Assembly: GCF_024612015.1 (NCBI RefSeq)
Contig: NZ_CP102512.1
Location: 4,340,001 to 4,404,000 of the forward strand
Length of the DNA stretch: 64,000 bases
Origin: Streptomyces sp. CA-210063
GTDB lineage: Bacteria; Actinomycetota; Actinomycetes; Streptomycetales; Streptomycetaceae
Direction of reading: 5' to 3'
A model generated the notes under the pieces. It saw only the letters and a program-made list of their open reading frames with translations, was not told the DNA's origin and searched no databases. Made by a program: the position numbers and the translations under genes. Within the stretch, counting starts at the first letter, position 1; every line of letters begins with the position of its first letter. Shown one piece after another: positions 19,739 to 27,938 of the stretch.

Positions 19739-19767
19739 GTTATATGCAGTACTGCAGTACGTCGGAA
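19739..19767 (-). promoter_or_regulatory. lsr2: Candidate lsr2 promoter with palindromes in the spacer
   Basis: On the minus strand TTCCGA, a 17-base spacer and TATAAC form a -35/-10 pair about 70 bases before the GTG. The spacer holds the overlapping 12-bp palindromes TGCAGTACTGCA (19745-19756) and GTACTGCAGTAC (19749-19760), equivalent to a tandem GCAGTAC(T/G) repeat. This is a good place for a repressor. Confidence 0.45.
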
Positions 19768-19854
19768 AGCAAACCGCTTTTCCAGGAAAAACACAAACCC
19801 CTGGGAGAGACCGAGGAGAGGCTGCGGAGAGGGCGAGGAGCCCGGGGAAGACCG

Positions 19855-19905
19855 GAAACGTGCGCGTTTCGGACATAGGGCACCGGGCAAGGTGAGCCTC
19901 ACCGG
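19855..19905. terminator. Hairpins 3' of the GNAT acetyltransferase gene
   Basis: GAAACG-TGCG-CGTTTC (19855-19870) and a GGTGAG/CTCACC pair near 19890-19903 lie between the acetyltransferase stop and the lsr2 promoter, on the path of leftward transcription. Confidence 0.35.
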
Positions 19906-19937
19906 AAGACCTCACCGGAATAGGTCTCGGTCGGCGA

Positions 19938-20471
19938 TCACAGATGCAGAAGCATCCGGCTGTTGCCCAAGGTGTTCGGTTTCACTCGTTCGAGACCGAG
20001 GAACTCCGCGACGCCCTCGTCATAGGAACGCAGCAGCTCCGCGTAGACATCGGTGTCGACCGGAGTCTCACCGATCTCCACGAAGCCGTGCTTCGCGAAG
20101 AACTCGACTTCGAAGGTCAGACAGAAAACGCGGCGAACACCCAGCCAGCGAGCGGTGTGCAGCAACTTCTCCAGCAACTGGTGACCGACGCCCAGACCCT
20201 TGGCCTCCGAGTCCACCGCGAGAGTACGGACTTCCGCGAGGTCCTCCCACATCACGTGCAGCGCCCCGCAGCCGACGACCTGGGCGTTGTCGTCCCGTTC
20301 CGCGACCCAGAACTCCTGGATGTCCTCGTAAAGCGTGACCGTCGCTTTGTCGAGCAGGATGCGGCGCTGGACGTACGAGTCGAGGAGGCGGCGCACGTGC
20401 GGGACATCGCTGGTCCGAGCCCGCCTGACGGTGATGGCTTTTGCGGTGACTTCGGGACTCGTTGCTGGCAT
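19938..20471 (-). CDS. GNAT-family amino-acid N-acetyltransferase
   Basis: 177 residues. It has a complete GNAT core with an acceptor-side N-terminus (TVRRARTSDVPHVRRLLDSY), beta-4 LAEVRTLAVDSEAKGLGVGH and the acetyl-CoA pyrophosphate loop (V/A)xxxxKGxGxGxxL. It resembles short actinobacterial enzymes such as Mycobacterium Rv2747, which N-acetylate glutamate or glutamine as the first arginine-biosynthesis step. The ATG has TAGCGT exactly 6 bases upstream and no Shine-Dalgarno sequence, so the mRNA is probably leaderless. It is not near other arg genes, so the substrate is inferred from family only. Confidence 0.75.
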   Translation of the reverse strand: MPATSPEVTAKAITVRRARTSDVPHVRRLLDSYVQRRILLDKATVTLYEDIQEFWVAERDDNAQVVGCGALHVMWEDLAEVRTLAVDSEAKGLGVGHQLLEKLLHTARWLGVRRVFCLTFEVEFFAKHGFVEIGETPVDTDVYAELLRSYDEGVAEFLGLERVKPNTLGNSRMLLHL

Positions 20472-20480
20472 GAGCGGACG

Positions 20481-20978
20481 CTATCGCCCGGGAAGATCCG
20501 GGGATTCGCCGGGGGTCCCCTGTGTTTCGCCGGACGATTCGACGGATTCGCCGGCGGTTTCAGCAGGGGTTTCGACGGCCGGGGCGGCGGGCGCGGCCGG
20601 TTCGGGTTTGACGGCGTCGGGGCCTTGCACGATGCGTACGGCGTCGGTGAGCGCCTGTCGCTGTTCCTCGCTCATCATCCCGAAGAAGGCGACGAGAGCG
20701 GCCCCGGGGTTGTCGCTCTGCGACCAGGCCTCGTTCATCAGTGCGGCCGCGTAGGCGGCGCGAGTGGAGACCGCCTCATATCGATAGGCCCGGCCTTCGG
20801 CCTCACGGCGCACCCAGCCCTTCTGATGGAGATTGTCCAGAACGGTCATCACCGTGGTGTACGCGATGGACCGTTCCCGCTGAAGGTCTTCCAGGACTTC
20901 TCGAACGGTCACCGGGCGGTTCCACTTCCACACCCGCGTCATGACCGCGTCTTCGAGTTCTCCCAATGGGCGAGGCAC
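20481..20978 (-). CDS. BlaI/MecI/CopY-type winged-helix regulator
   Basis: About 165 residues. The N-terminal winged helix reads GELEDAVMTRVWKWNRPVTV, REVLEDLQRERSIAYTTVMT and VLDNLHQKGWVRREAEGRAYRYEAV, the BlaI repressor signature. A short helix and an acidic Pro/Glu tail (about 125-165) follow. BlaI relatives are usually paired with an M56 sensor protease, and none is adjacent, so this may answer to a distant partner. The GTG start has TATTGT 8 bases upstream and only a weak GGGGA. Confidence 0.8.
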   Translation of the reverse strand: MPRPLGELEDAVMTRVWKWNRPVTVREVLEDLQRERSIAYTTVMTVLDNLHQKGWVRREAEGRAYRYEAVSTRAAYAAALMNEAWSQSDNPGAALVAFFGMMSEEQRQALTDAVRIVQGPDAVKPEPAAPAAPAVETPAETAGESVESSGETQGTPGESPDLPGR

Positions 20979-21014
20979 AGTTCCCCACAATATCCGGAGA
21001 ATGAGATCAAAAAG

Positions 21015-21049
21015 GGCGTACGACTCGAAAAACACACGAGTCGTACGCC
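21015..21049 (-). terminator. Hairpin terminator after the small membrane-protein gene
   Basis: GGCGTACGACTCG and its exact complement CGAGTCGTACGCC flank a 9-base A-rich loop, 18 bases 3' of the stop codon of the leftward 63-residue gene. The stem is a perfect 13 bp. Confidence 0.75.
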
Positions 21050-21066
21050 GATGGGACCGCGTAGCG

Positions 21067-21258
21067 TCAGGCGCCGGTGCCCTTGGGGTGGGTGTCGGTG
21101 GCCTGGCGGGCGTTCTCCGCGCGGGCGAGTGCCGCGTCGACGACCGCGTCCTCCTTGGCCTTGTTGGGGCCGCCCTGGGTCTTCACGATCAGCCTGATGA
21201 CGCTGATGAACAGCACGGCCATCACGAAGGGGGGCAGCAGCGCGGAGACGTAGTCCAT
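21067..21258 (-). CDS. Small single-pass membrane protein
   Basis: 63 residues. One transmembrane helix (about 7-25, LPPFVMAVLFISVIRLIV) is followed by a charged cytoplasmic tail rich in Ala, Lys and Glu. No known function. The ATG has TACCCT 6 bases upstream and no Shine-Dalgarno sequence, again the leaderless layout. A perfect hairpin terminator follows the stop. The strong third-position GC bias and the clean promoter-to-terminator unit make it a real gene despite its size. Confidence 0.7.
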   Translation of the reverse strand: MDYVSALLPPFVMAVLFISVIRLIVKTQGGPNKAKEDAVVDAALARAENARQATDTHPKGTGA

Positions 21259-21277
21259 GTGTCCAGGGTAGCCAGCG

Positions 21278-21997
21278 CTAGACGGCGGCCAGTTGCTGGG
21301 GCCGTTTCGCGGGCGGGGCCGACGGTTTCCGCTTGGGCGGGAAGACCTCGCCGGGGGTGGGGATGGGGCGGCGGGCCGGGTTCGGGGCGTCGGGTCGCCG
21401 GACCGGGCCCGGCTTGTCGGCGGGCTGGGCGGGACGGGAGGGCCGGGCGGGGTTCGGCTCGGCCGGCTTTCCGGCGGCGTCACGCGCGTGCGTGACGCTC
21501 TCCGACAGACCGCCGGGGAGTGCGGTGAGCCGGAGCCGGGAGCGGGCGCCGGAGCCGCTGCGGGAGGCCGGAACGACGACCACCGGTGTGACCGGGCGCC
21601 CCGTGAAGCGGGCGCGCGCGTCCTGTTCGGCGAGGGGGCGGCAGCGCTCCAGGAGGGCCGCGGCGGCCGCATTGCCGCGCAGGGCGCGCAGTGCGGAGAG
21701 GTCGTCCGGGTGGGGGCGGTACCCGGCGTTCAGGGCCTCCTTCAGGAGCGCCGCGTAGCCCGTGACCGTGCCGGGGAGCGCGGCGCGGTAGCGGGCGAGG
21801 TCGGCCAGCAGGAAGGCCCTCAGGCGGGCGTCCTCGCGGGTCGCCTCGTCGACGGACTCGGCGAGCCGGAGGCAGTCCTGCACCTCCTCCGCGGAGGCGG
21901 GACCGGGATTGAGGGCGAGGGCGAGGGCACGACGGAGCACACGCAGCTCGTCAGCGCCGAACGCCATGCCGCCGCGGGTTCCGTGGGGCGTGGGCAT
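21278..21997 (-). CDS. Conserved hypothetical protein with a Pro-rich tail
   Basis: 239 residues, not recognised beyond a streptomycete-conserved look. The first 140 residues are helical and Ala/Leu-rich (FGADELRVLRRALALALNPG, EEVQDCLRLAESVDEATRED, ALLKEALNAGYRPHPDDL). The rest is disordered and Pro/Arg/Lys-rich. No signal peptide or membrane helix. The ATG lies 6 bases after TATCGT without a Shine-Dalgarno sequence. The helical part could be a protein-interaction domain, but I assign no function. Confidence 0.6.
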   Translation of the reverse strand: MPTPHGTRGGMAFGADELRVLRRALALALNPGPASAEEVQDCLRLAESVDEATREDARLRAFLLADLARYRAALPGTVTGYAALLKEALNAGYRPHPDDLSALRALRGNAAAAALLERCRPLAEQDARARFTGRPVTPVVVVPASRSGSGARSRLRLTALPGGLSESVTHARDAAGKPAEPNPARPSRPAQPADKPGPVRRPDAPNPARRPIPTPGEVFPPKRKPSAPPAKRPQQLAAV

Positions 21998-22077
21998 GCG
22001 GCGACGATACGCGCTAATCAGACAAAAGAGGTGCGCTGGGAGCGCGTGGCGCCGGGGTACCACCCGCGTGGGGGGGA

Positions 22078-22140
22078 TTCCATTTCGCCCCCGCCGCCCC
22101 TACCCGTCCCATCCCCCAGGGGCGCTGCCCCTTCGACCCC
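22078..22140. repeat. Intergenic repeat, family B (copy 2, inverted)
   Basis: Holds CGCCCCCGCCGCCCCTACCC and CCCAGGGGCGCTGCCCCTTCG, the reverse complement of the repeat at 4599-4664. It sits between the hypothetical gene start and the family A hairpin. Confidence 0.6.
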
Positions 22141-22170
22141 GTAAAAGACTCGGGGCTCCGCCCCGGACCC

Positions 22171-22223
22171 CGTTCGCGCAGTTCCCCGCGCCCCTGAAAG
22201 GGGCGCGGGGAACTGCGCGAACG
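22171..22223 (-). terminator. Perfect 25-bp hairpin (family A repeat) ending the cofactor operon
   Basis: The arms at 22171-22195 and 22199-22223 are exact complements around a GAA loop; the core is GCGCAGTTCCCCGCGCCCCT. It begins 4 bases after the coaX stop codon and is the most perfect of the family A repeats here. Confidence 0.85.
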
Positions 22224-22227
22224 AGCC

Positions 22228-23025
22228 TCAGAGGCGGGACACGTTCCGCTCGTACACCAGCCGCAGGCCGATCAGCGTCAGCCACGGCTCGTGCTCGTCT
22301 ATCACCGAGGACTCGCCCAGGACCATCGGCGCCAACCCACCCGTCGCGATCACCGTCACGTCCTCGGGATCGTCGGCGAGTTCGCGGACCATGCGGCCCA
22401 CCACACCGTCGACCTGGCCGGCGAAGCCGTAGACGATGCCGGACTGCATGGCCTCGACCGTGTTCTTGCCGATCACGCTGCGGGGCCGGGCGACCTCGAT
22501 CTTGCGGAGCTGGGCGCCCTTGACGCCGAGGGCCTCGACGGAGATCTCGATGCCGGGGGCGATGACACCGCCGACGTACTCGCCGCGCGCGCTGACCGCG
22601 TCGAACGTCGTGGCCGTACCGAAGTCGACGACGACGGCCGGGCCGCCGTACAGCTCGACGGCGGCGACGGCGTTGATGATGCGGTCGGCGCCGACCTCCT
22701 TGGGGTTGTCGGTGAGGATGGGCACGCCCGTCTTGACGCCGGGTTCGACGAGGACGGCCGGGACGTCGCCGTAGTAGCGGCGGGTCACCTCGCGCAGCTC
22801 GTGCAGGACGGACGGGACGGTGGCGCAGATCGCGATGCCGTCGATGCCGTCGCCCAGTTCCTCGCCGAGGAGCGGGTGCATGCCCATGAGGCCCTGGAGG
22901 AGGACCGCGAGTTCGTCGGCGGTGCGGCGCGCGTCCGTGGAGATGCGCCAGTGTTCGATGATGTCCTCGCCGTCGAACAGACCGAGGACGGTGTGGGTGT
23001 TGCCCACGTCGATGGTCAGCAGCAT
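22228..23025 (-). CDS. coaX: Type III pantothenate kinase
   Basis: 265 residues. ATP-dependent phosphorylation of pantothenate, the committed step of CoA synthesis. The phosphate loop DVGNTHTVLG (6-15), the GADRI motif, VDFGTATTFD and the ATGGLAP adenosine-binding region are all present, as in CoaX rather than CoaA. It is the last gene of a leftward operon that also makes pantoate-derived pantothenate (panC) and NAD, 14 bases after nadC. Confidence 0.93.
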   Translation of the reverse strand: MLLTIDVGNTHTVLGLFDGEDIIEHWRISTDARRTADELAVLLQGLMGMHPLLGEELGDGIDGIAICATVPSVLHELREVTRRYYGDVPAVLVEPGVKTGVPILTDNPKEVGADRIINAVAAVELYGGPAVVVDFGTATTFDAVSARGEYVGGVIAPGIEISVEALGVKGAQLRKIEVARPRSVIGKNTVEAMQSGIVYGFAGQVDGVVGRMVRELADDPEDVTVIATGGLAPMVLGESSVIDEHEPWLTLIGLRLVYERNVSRL

Positions 23026-23039
23026 GGCCCGTCCCCGCC

Positions 23040-24023
23040 CTACTCGGCCGCGCGCAGGTCGAGGCCGATGTCCAGGATCGGGGAGGAGTGGGTCAGGGCC
23101 CCGACGGCCAGGTAGTCGACGCCCGTGTCCGCGTACGCCTTCGCGTTCGTGAGGGTCAGGCGGCCCGAGGCCTCCAGTGCCGCCCGGCCGGCGACGATCG
23201 CGACGGCCTCCTCGCACTCGACCGGCGTGAAGTTGTCCAGGAGGATCAGGTCGGCGCCCGCGTCGACGACCTCGCGGAGCTGGTGGAGGGTGTCGACCTC
23301 GACCTCGATGGGCACCTCGGGGAACATCTCGCGCACGGCCTTGAAGGCCTGGGCGACGCCGCCGGCGGCGACCACGTGGTTGTCCTTGACCAGCGCCGCG
23401 TCCGAGAGGGACATGCGGTGGTTGATCCCGCCGCCGCAGCGGACCGCGAACTTCTCCAGGGACCTGAGGCCCGGTGTCGTCTTCCTGGTGTCGCGCACCT
23501 TCGCCTTCGTGCCGTCCAGGGCGTCCGTCCACGCGCGCGTGGCGGTCGCGATGCCGGAGAGGCGGCACAGCAGGTTCAGGGCGCTGCGCTCGGCGGTGAG
23601 GAGGTCGCGGGTGGCGCCGGTGACGCTGAGGAGTTTCTGGCCGGCCTCGACGGTGTCGCCGTCGTCGACGTGCCGCTCGACCTCGAACTCGTCGGAGCAG
23701 GCCACCGAGAGGACCGCCTCGGCGATTCTGAGGCCCGCCACGACGCCGCCCTCGCGGGCGGTGAAGTCGGCGGTGGCGCGGGCGTCCTCGGGGATGGTGG
23801 CGACCGTGGTGACGTCCACGCCGTGGTCGAGGTCCTCCTGGATGGCGACGTTGGCGATGTCCTCGACCTCCACGGGGTCGAGTCCGGCGTCGGCCAGGAG
23901 CTGGGCGAGCGCGGGGTCGAGCCCGCACTCCAGATATTCCTCGTTGAGGCCGTCGTCGGCGCCGCAGGCGCAGCCGTCGCCGCAGCCGCCGCTCTGGGCG
24001 AGGGGAAGGTCGGGGGTGCTCAC
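23040..24023 (-). CDS. nadC: Nicotinate-nucleotide pyrophosphorylase (quinolinate phosphoribosyltransferase)
   Basis: About 327 residues. Converts quinolinate and PRPP to nicotinate mononucleotide. It has the VRDTRKTTPGLRSLEKFAVR substrate loop, GGGINHRMSLSDAALVKDNH and the EVEVDTLHQ and LLDNFTP barrel motifs. It is longer than typical NadC by a Cys-rich N-terminal extension (Cys14, Cys18, Cys20 in GGCGDGCACGA). GTG 24023 matches the family N-terminus MSTPDLP. A GTG at 24032 would overlap the nadB stop as GTGA, like its neighbours, but sits only 2 bases from the AGGAG. Confidence 0.93.
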   Translation of the reverse strand: MSTPDLPLAQSGGCGDGCACGADDGLNEEYLECGLDPALAQLLADAGLDPVEVEDIANVAIQEDLDHGVDVTTVATIPEDARATADFTAREGGVVAGLRIAEAVLSVACSDEFEVERHVDDGDTVEAGQKLLSVTGATRDLLTAERSALNLLCRLSGIATATRAWTDALDGTKAKVRDTRKTTPGLRSLEKFAVRCGGGINHRMSLSDAALVKDNHVVAAGGVAQAFKAVREMFPEVPIEVEVDTLHQLREVVDAGADLILLDNFTPVECEEAVAIVAGRAALEASGRLTLTNAKAYADTGVDYLAVGALTHSSPILDIGLDLRAAE

Positions 24024-24028
24024 GTCTG

Positions 24029-25798
24029 TCACTGCTCCTGCTGGTGCTGCCGGGTCGGGGGGAAGTCTGCGGTATCCGTGGTGTGTACGGCGAGCGTCCG
24101 GTCCGGATTCAGCCGTACGACGATATGGCGGCGCCAGGCGGTGTCGTCGCGCTCGGGCTCGTCCTCGCGCCAGTGGCAGCCGCGGGTCTCCTCGCGCAGC
24201 TGGGCGGCGGCGACCAGGACGCGGGCCACGCACAGGAGGTTGGTGGTCTCCCAGGTGTCGACGCCGGGTTCGGCGGTCTTGCCGTTCTCGTCGAGGGCGC
24301 CGCGGGCCTCGGCGTGCAGCCGGTCCAGGGCCGCGGCGGCGGTCGCCAGAGAGGCCTCGGAGCGCAGGACGCCGGCGCCCTCCGTCATGATCCGCTGGAT
24401 CGCGAACCGTATCTCCGGGGCGAGCAGCGGGTGCGCGGGCTTCTCGGCGTACGGGACGGGCTGGGGCACGCCCGCGTGGAGGCCGTTCCCGGCGTGGGCC
24501 GCGGCGATGTCGGCGACGATGCGCTCGGCGTAGACCAGGCCCTCCAGGAGGGAGTTCGAGGCGAGCCGGTTGGCGCCGTGGACGCCGGTGCAGGCGACCT
24601 CGCCGCAGGCGTAGAGGCCGGGGACGGTCGTCCGGCCGTGGGAGTCGGTGCGGACGCCGCCGGAGGCGTAGTGGGCGGCCGGGGCGACCGGGATGGGCTC
24701 GGTGACCGGGTCGAGGCCATGGGCGCGGCAGGCGGCGAGGATCGTCGGGAAGCGGTGCTCCCACATGTCGGCGCCGAAGTGCCGGGCGTCCAGGTACATG
24801 TGTTCGGCGCCCTGCTCCTGCATGCGGCGCATGATGCCCTTGGCGACGATGTCCCGGGGCGCCAGTTCGGCCAGTTCGTGCTGGCCGACCATGAAGCGTG
24901 TGCCGTCGGCGTCGACGAGGTGGGCGCCCTCGCCGCGTACCGCCTCGGAGACCAGGGGCTGCTGGCCCTCCGCGTCCGCGCCGAGGAACAGCACGGTCGG
25001 GTGGAACTGGACGAATTCGAGGTCGGAGACCTCCGCGCCCGCGCGCAGGGCGAGGGCCACGCCGTCGCCGGTGGACACGGACGGGTTGGTGGTGGCGGAG
25101 AAGACCTGGCCCATGCCGCCGGTGGCGAGGACCACGGCGGGGGCGTGGACGGCTCCCACGCCGTCGTGCTGGCCCTCGCCCATGACGTGCAGGGTGACAC
25201 CGGCGGTGCCGCCGTCGGCGTCGGTCAGCAGGTCCAGGACGAGCGCGTTCTCAACCGTACGCAGCCCACGCGCGCGTACGGCCTCGACGAGGGCCCGGGA
25301 GATCTCGGCGCCGGTGGCATCACCGCCCGCGTGGGCGATCCGGCGGCGGTGGTGGCCGCCCTCGCGGGTCAGCTCCAGGCCGCCTTCCTCCGACTCGTCG
25401 AAGTGCGCGCCGGTCTCGATCAGGCGGCGTACCGCGTCGGGTCCCTCCGTGACGAGGAGCCGTACGGCGTCCTCGTCGCACAGGCCCGCGCCCGCGACCA
25501 GGGTGTCGTCCTGGTGCTGTTCGGGGGTGTCGCCCTCGCCGAGCGCGGCGGCGATGCCGCCCTGGGCCCAGCGGGTGGAGCCGTCGTCGAGGCGGGCCTT
25601 GGTGACGACGACCGTGTTCAGGCCGGCGGCCTCGCAGCGCAGCGCGGCGGTGAGGCCGGCGACGCCCGAGCCGACGACCACGACGTCGGCGGCGATGGAC
25701 CATCCCGGTGCGGGCGCGTGCAAGCGGGGGCGAGCGCGAAGCGCTCCCGTTCGAGGGTGGTGGTGGGCGACGGGCGGGCGTATGCCTGTGCTGGTCAC
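24029..25798 (-). CDS. nadB: L-aspartate oxidase
   Basis: A 589-residue FAD enzyme oxidising L-aspartate to iminoaspartate for quinolinate synthesis. Dinucleotide fold [16 protein letters not shown] (about 39-54), the [11 protein letters not shown] segment, the active-site stretch [11 protein letters not shown] and the FAD-contact [16 protein letters not shown] are all clear. About 35 extra N-terminal residues precede the FAD fold. The GTG start overlaps the panC stop by 4 bases (GTGA) with GGAG 7 bases upstream, so translation is coupled. nadA is not in this operon. Confidence 0.95.
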   Translation of the reverse strand: MTSTGIRPPVAHHHPRTGALRARPRLHAPAPGWSIAADVVVVGSGVAGLTAALRCEAAGLNTVVVTKARLDDGSTRWAQGGIAAALGEGDTPEQHQDDTLVAGAGLCDEDAVRLLVTEGPDAVRRLIETGAHFDESEEGGLELTREGGHHRRRIAHAGGDATGAEISRALVEAVRARGLRTVENALVLDLLTDADGGTAGVTLHVMGEGQHDGVGAVHAPAVVLATGGMGQVFSATTNPSVSTGDGVALALRAGAEVSDLEFVQFHPTVLFLGADAEGQQPLVSEAVRGEGAHLVDADGTRFMVGQHELAELAPRDIVAKGIMRRMQEQGAEHMYLDARHFGADMWEHRFPTILAACRAHGLDPVTEPIPVAPAAHYASGGVRTDSHGRTTVPGLYACGEVACTGVHGANRLASNSLLEGLVYAERIVADIAAAHAGNGLHAGVPQPVPYAEKPAHPLLAPEIRFAIQRIMTEGAGVLRSEASLATAAAALDRLHAEARGALDENGKTAEPGVDTWETTNLLCVARVLVAAAQLREETRGCHWREDEPERDDTAWRRHIVVRLNPDRTLAVHTTDTADFPPTRQHQQEQ

Positions 25799-26787
25799 GA
25801 GGCGGCTCCGAAGGTCAGGGGGATGTTGTCGATCAGCCGGGTCGTCCCCACCCGGGCCGCGACGGCGAGGACGGCTTCGCCGGTGAAGTCGTCCGGGATG
25901 TCGGTGAAGTCGGCCGGGTCGACCAGGGCCAGGTAGTCCAGGACGAGCGGCGGCTTCATGCGCAGGGCCTCGTCGAGGACGAGGCGGGCGGCGGCGCGGA
26001 CGGCGGCCGGGCCGCCGGGCGCGGACTTCGCCATGGCGTGCGCGTCGGCGGCCGCGCGGGACTCGCCGATCGCGCTCAGGGCCTCGGCACGCGCGCGCGT
26101 GGCGGGCACTTCGCGGGCCCGCGCGCGCAGCGCCTCCTGCGCGGCGTGCCGGTCGCGGCCCGCGAACAGCGCCTGGGAGAGCGCCAGGGCCGTACGGCGC
26201 TCCTCGGTGGACAGATACCGGTTGCGGCTCGACAGGGCCAGACCGTCGGCCTCGCGCACGGTCGGTACGCCCACGATCTCCACGCCGAAGTTCAGGTCCC
26301 GGACCATACGGCGGATCAGGGCGAGCTGCTGCGCGTCCTTCTGGCCGTAGAGCGCCACGTCGGGGCGGGTGAGGTGGAGCAGCTTGGCGACGACGGTGAG
26401 CATGCCGTCGAAGTGGCCGGGGCGGGAGGCACCCTCCAGGCGCTCGCCCATGGGGCCCGCGGTGATGCGGACCTGAGGCTCCCCGCCGGGGTAGACCTCG
26501 TCGACGCCCGGGGCGAACACCGCGTCCGCGCCCGCCTGTTCGGCGAGCTTGACGTCGGCGTCCAGGGTGCGCGGGTAGCGGTCGAGGTCCTCGCCCGCGC
26601 CGAACTGGAGGGGGTTCACGAAGACGGTGACGACGACCTCGCCCGCGTCGCCCGCGATCTCGCGCGCGGTGCGGATCAGCGTGGCGTGGCCCTCGTGCAG
26701 GGCGCCCATGGTCATCACGACGGCCCGGCGCCCCGCACGCGCGCGTGCGTGCAGTTCGTCGGCGGTGCGCGGCACGCTGATCGTCAT
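25795..26787 (-). CDS. panC: Pantothenate synthetase
   Basis: 330 residues. ATP-dependent condensation of pantoate and beta-alanine. Motifs include [15 protein letters not shown] (nucleotide-binding HxGH), [40 protein letters not shown] and SSRNRYL. The ATG overlaps the stop of the upstream DUF2520 gene as ATGA. It supplies pantothenate for coaX two genes downstream. panB and panD are not in the window. Confidence 0.95.
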   Translation of the reverse strand: MTISVPRTADELHARARAGRRAVVMTMGALHEGHATLIRTAREIAGDAGEVVVTVFVNPLQFGAGEDLDRYPRTLDADVKLAEQAGADAVFAPGVDEVYPGGEPQVRITAGPMGERLEGASRPGHFDGMLTVVAKLLHLTRPDVALYGQKDAQQLALIRRMVRDLNFGVEIVGVPTVREADGLALSSRNRYLSTEERRTALALSQALFAGRDRHAAQEALRARAREVPATRARAEALSAIGESRAAADAHAMAKSAPGGPAAVRAAARLVLDEALRMKPPLVLDYLALVDPADFTDIPDDFTGEAVLAVAARVGTTRLIDNIPLTFGAAS

Positions 26788-27731
26788 CGGGCGTCCCCTT
26801 CGGTCCCGTCGGCTCCGGTGGTCCCGGTCGTCCCGTCCGCGAGTACCCCGAGGAGGTCCTCGGCGAGCTCCGGCTTGAGCAGGCCGTGGGCGAGGGCACG
26901 GTCGGCGGTCGCGCGGGCCATCGCCAGATACCCGGCGACGGTCGCCGGCGCGTGCGCGCGCAACTCGGCGACATGCGCGGCGACCGTGCCCGCGTCGCCG
27001 CGCGCGACGGGGCCGGTGAGGGCCGCGTCCCCGGAGCGCAGGGCGTTGTCCAGGGCGGCGCCCAGGAGCGGGCCGAGCATGCGGTCGGGGGCCTCGACGC
27101 CGGCCGTGCGCAGCAGCTCCATGGACTGGGCGACCAGGGTCACCAGGTGGTTGGCGCCCAGCGCGAGGGCCGCGTGGTAGAGCGGGCGGTTCTCCTCGGC
27201 GATCCACTCCGGCTCGCCGCCCATCTCGATCACCAGCGCCTCGGCGGCCAGCCGCAGCGCGTCCGGCGCCGTGACCCCGAAGGAGCACCCGGCGAGCCGC
27301 TGCACGTCCACCGGAGTCCCCGTGAACGTCATCGCGGGGTGCAGCGCCAGCGGCAGCGCCCCGGCTCGGAGCGCGGGGTCCAGCACCTTCGCGCCGTACC
27401 GCCCGGAGGTGTGCACGAGGAGCTGGCCCGGCCGTACGGAACCGGTCTCGGCGAGGCCCTCGACGAGGCCCGGCAGGGCGTCGTCCGGGACGGTCAGCAG
27501 GACCAGGTCCGCGTGCCGCAGCACGTCGGCCGGGGGCATCAGCGGTACCTCGGGCAGCAGTTCGGCGGCCCGCCGCCTGGAGGCGTCGGAGACGCCGGAC
27601 ACGGCCACCGGTCGGTGGCCCGCCAGTTGCAGTGACGCCGCCAGCGCGGGACCGACGCGGCCGGCGCCGACGACACCGACGGTGAGCCGCGCGGGGCGGT
27701 CCTTCGGCTCTGGTTGCTGGAATGTACTCAC
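26784..27731 (-). CDS. Rossmann-fold DUF2520 protein, candidate ketopantoate reductase (PanG-like)
   Basis: 315 residues. An N-terminal NAD(P) fold with [20 protein letters not shown] (about 17-36) is followed by an HPAMTF segment and a helical DUF2520 domain ([20 protein letters not shown]). First gene of the operon and ATGA-coupled to panC. DUF2520 proteins include PanG, shown in Francisella to replace PanE as ketopantoate reductase, which would make the substrate of PanC here. The position argues for that role; the sequence alone does not prove it. The start is a GTG with GGAAGG about 10 bases upstream. Confidence 0.75.
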   Translation of the reverse strand: MSTFQQPEPKDRPARLTVGVVGAGRVGPALAASLQLAGHRPVAVSGVSDASRRRAAELLPEVPLMPPADVLRHADLVLLTVPDDALPGLVEGLAETGSVRPGQLLVHTSGRYGAKVLDPALRAGALPLALHPAMTFTGTPVDVQRLAGCSFGVTAPDALRLAAEALVIEMGGEPEWIAEENRPLYHAALALGANHLVTLVAQSMELLRTAGVEAPDRMLGPLLGAALDNALRSGDAALTGPVARGDAGTVAAHVAELRAHAPATVAGYLAMARATADRALAHGLLKPELAEDLLGVLADGTTGTTGADGTEGDAR

Positions 27732-27938
27732 TCGCTGGCGGCCTTCCCGTTCCAGTCCGCTCCGGGTACCGGACGATTTCTCGTCATGTTAACGCGATTG
27801 GTTCGAGGGGCGTTCGGTTGTCCACAGGCTGTGGGTTTCCGCGAGCCGTTCCCGCAGGTCGCGTCTGTCCGCCGAACTACGGATCGCCGGACGGGAAACC
27901 GGGTGCCGGACGAGGCGGCCCCGGGGGATGATCCCGGG

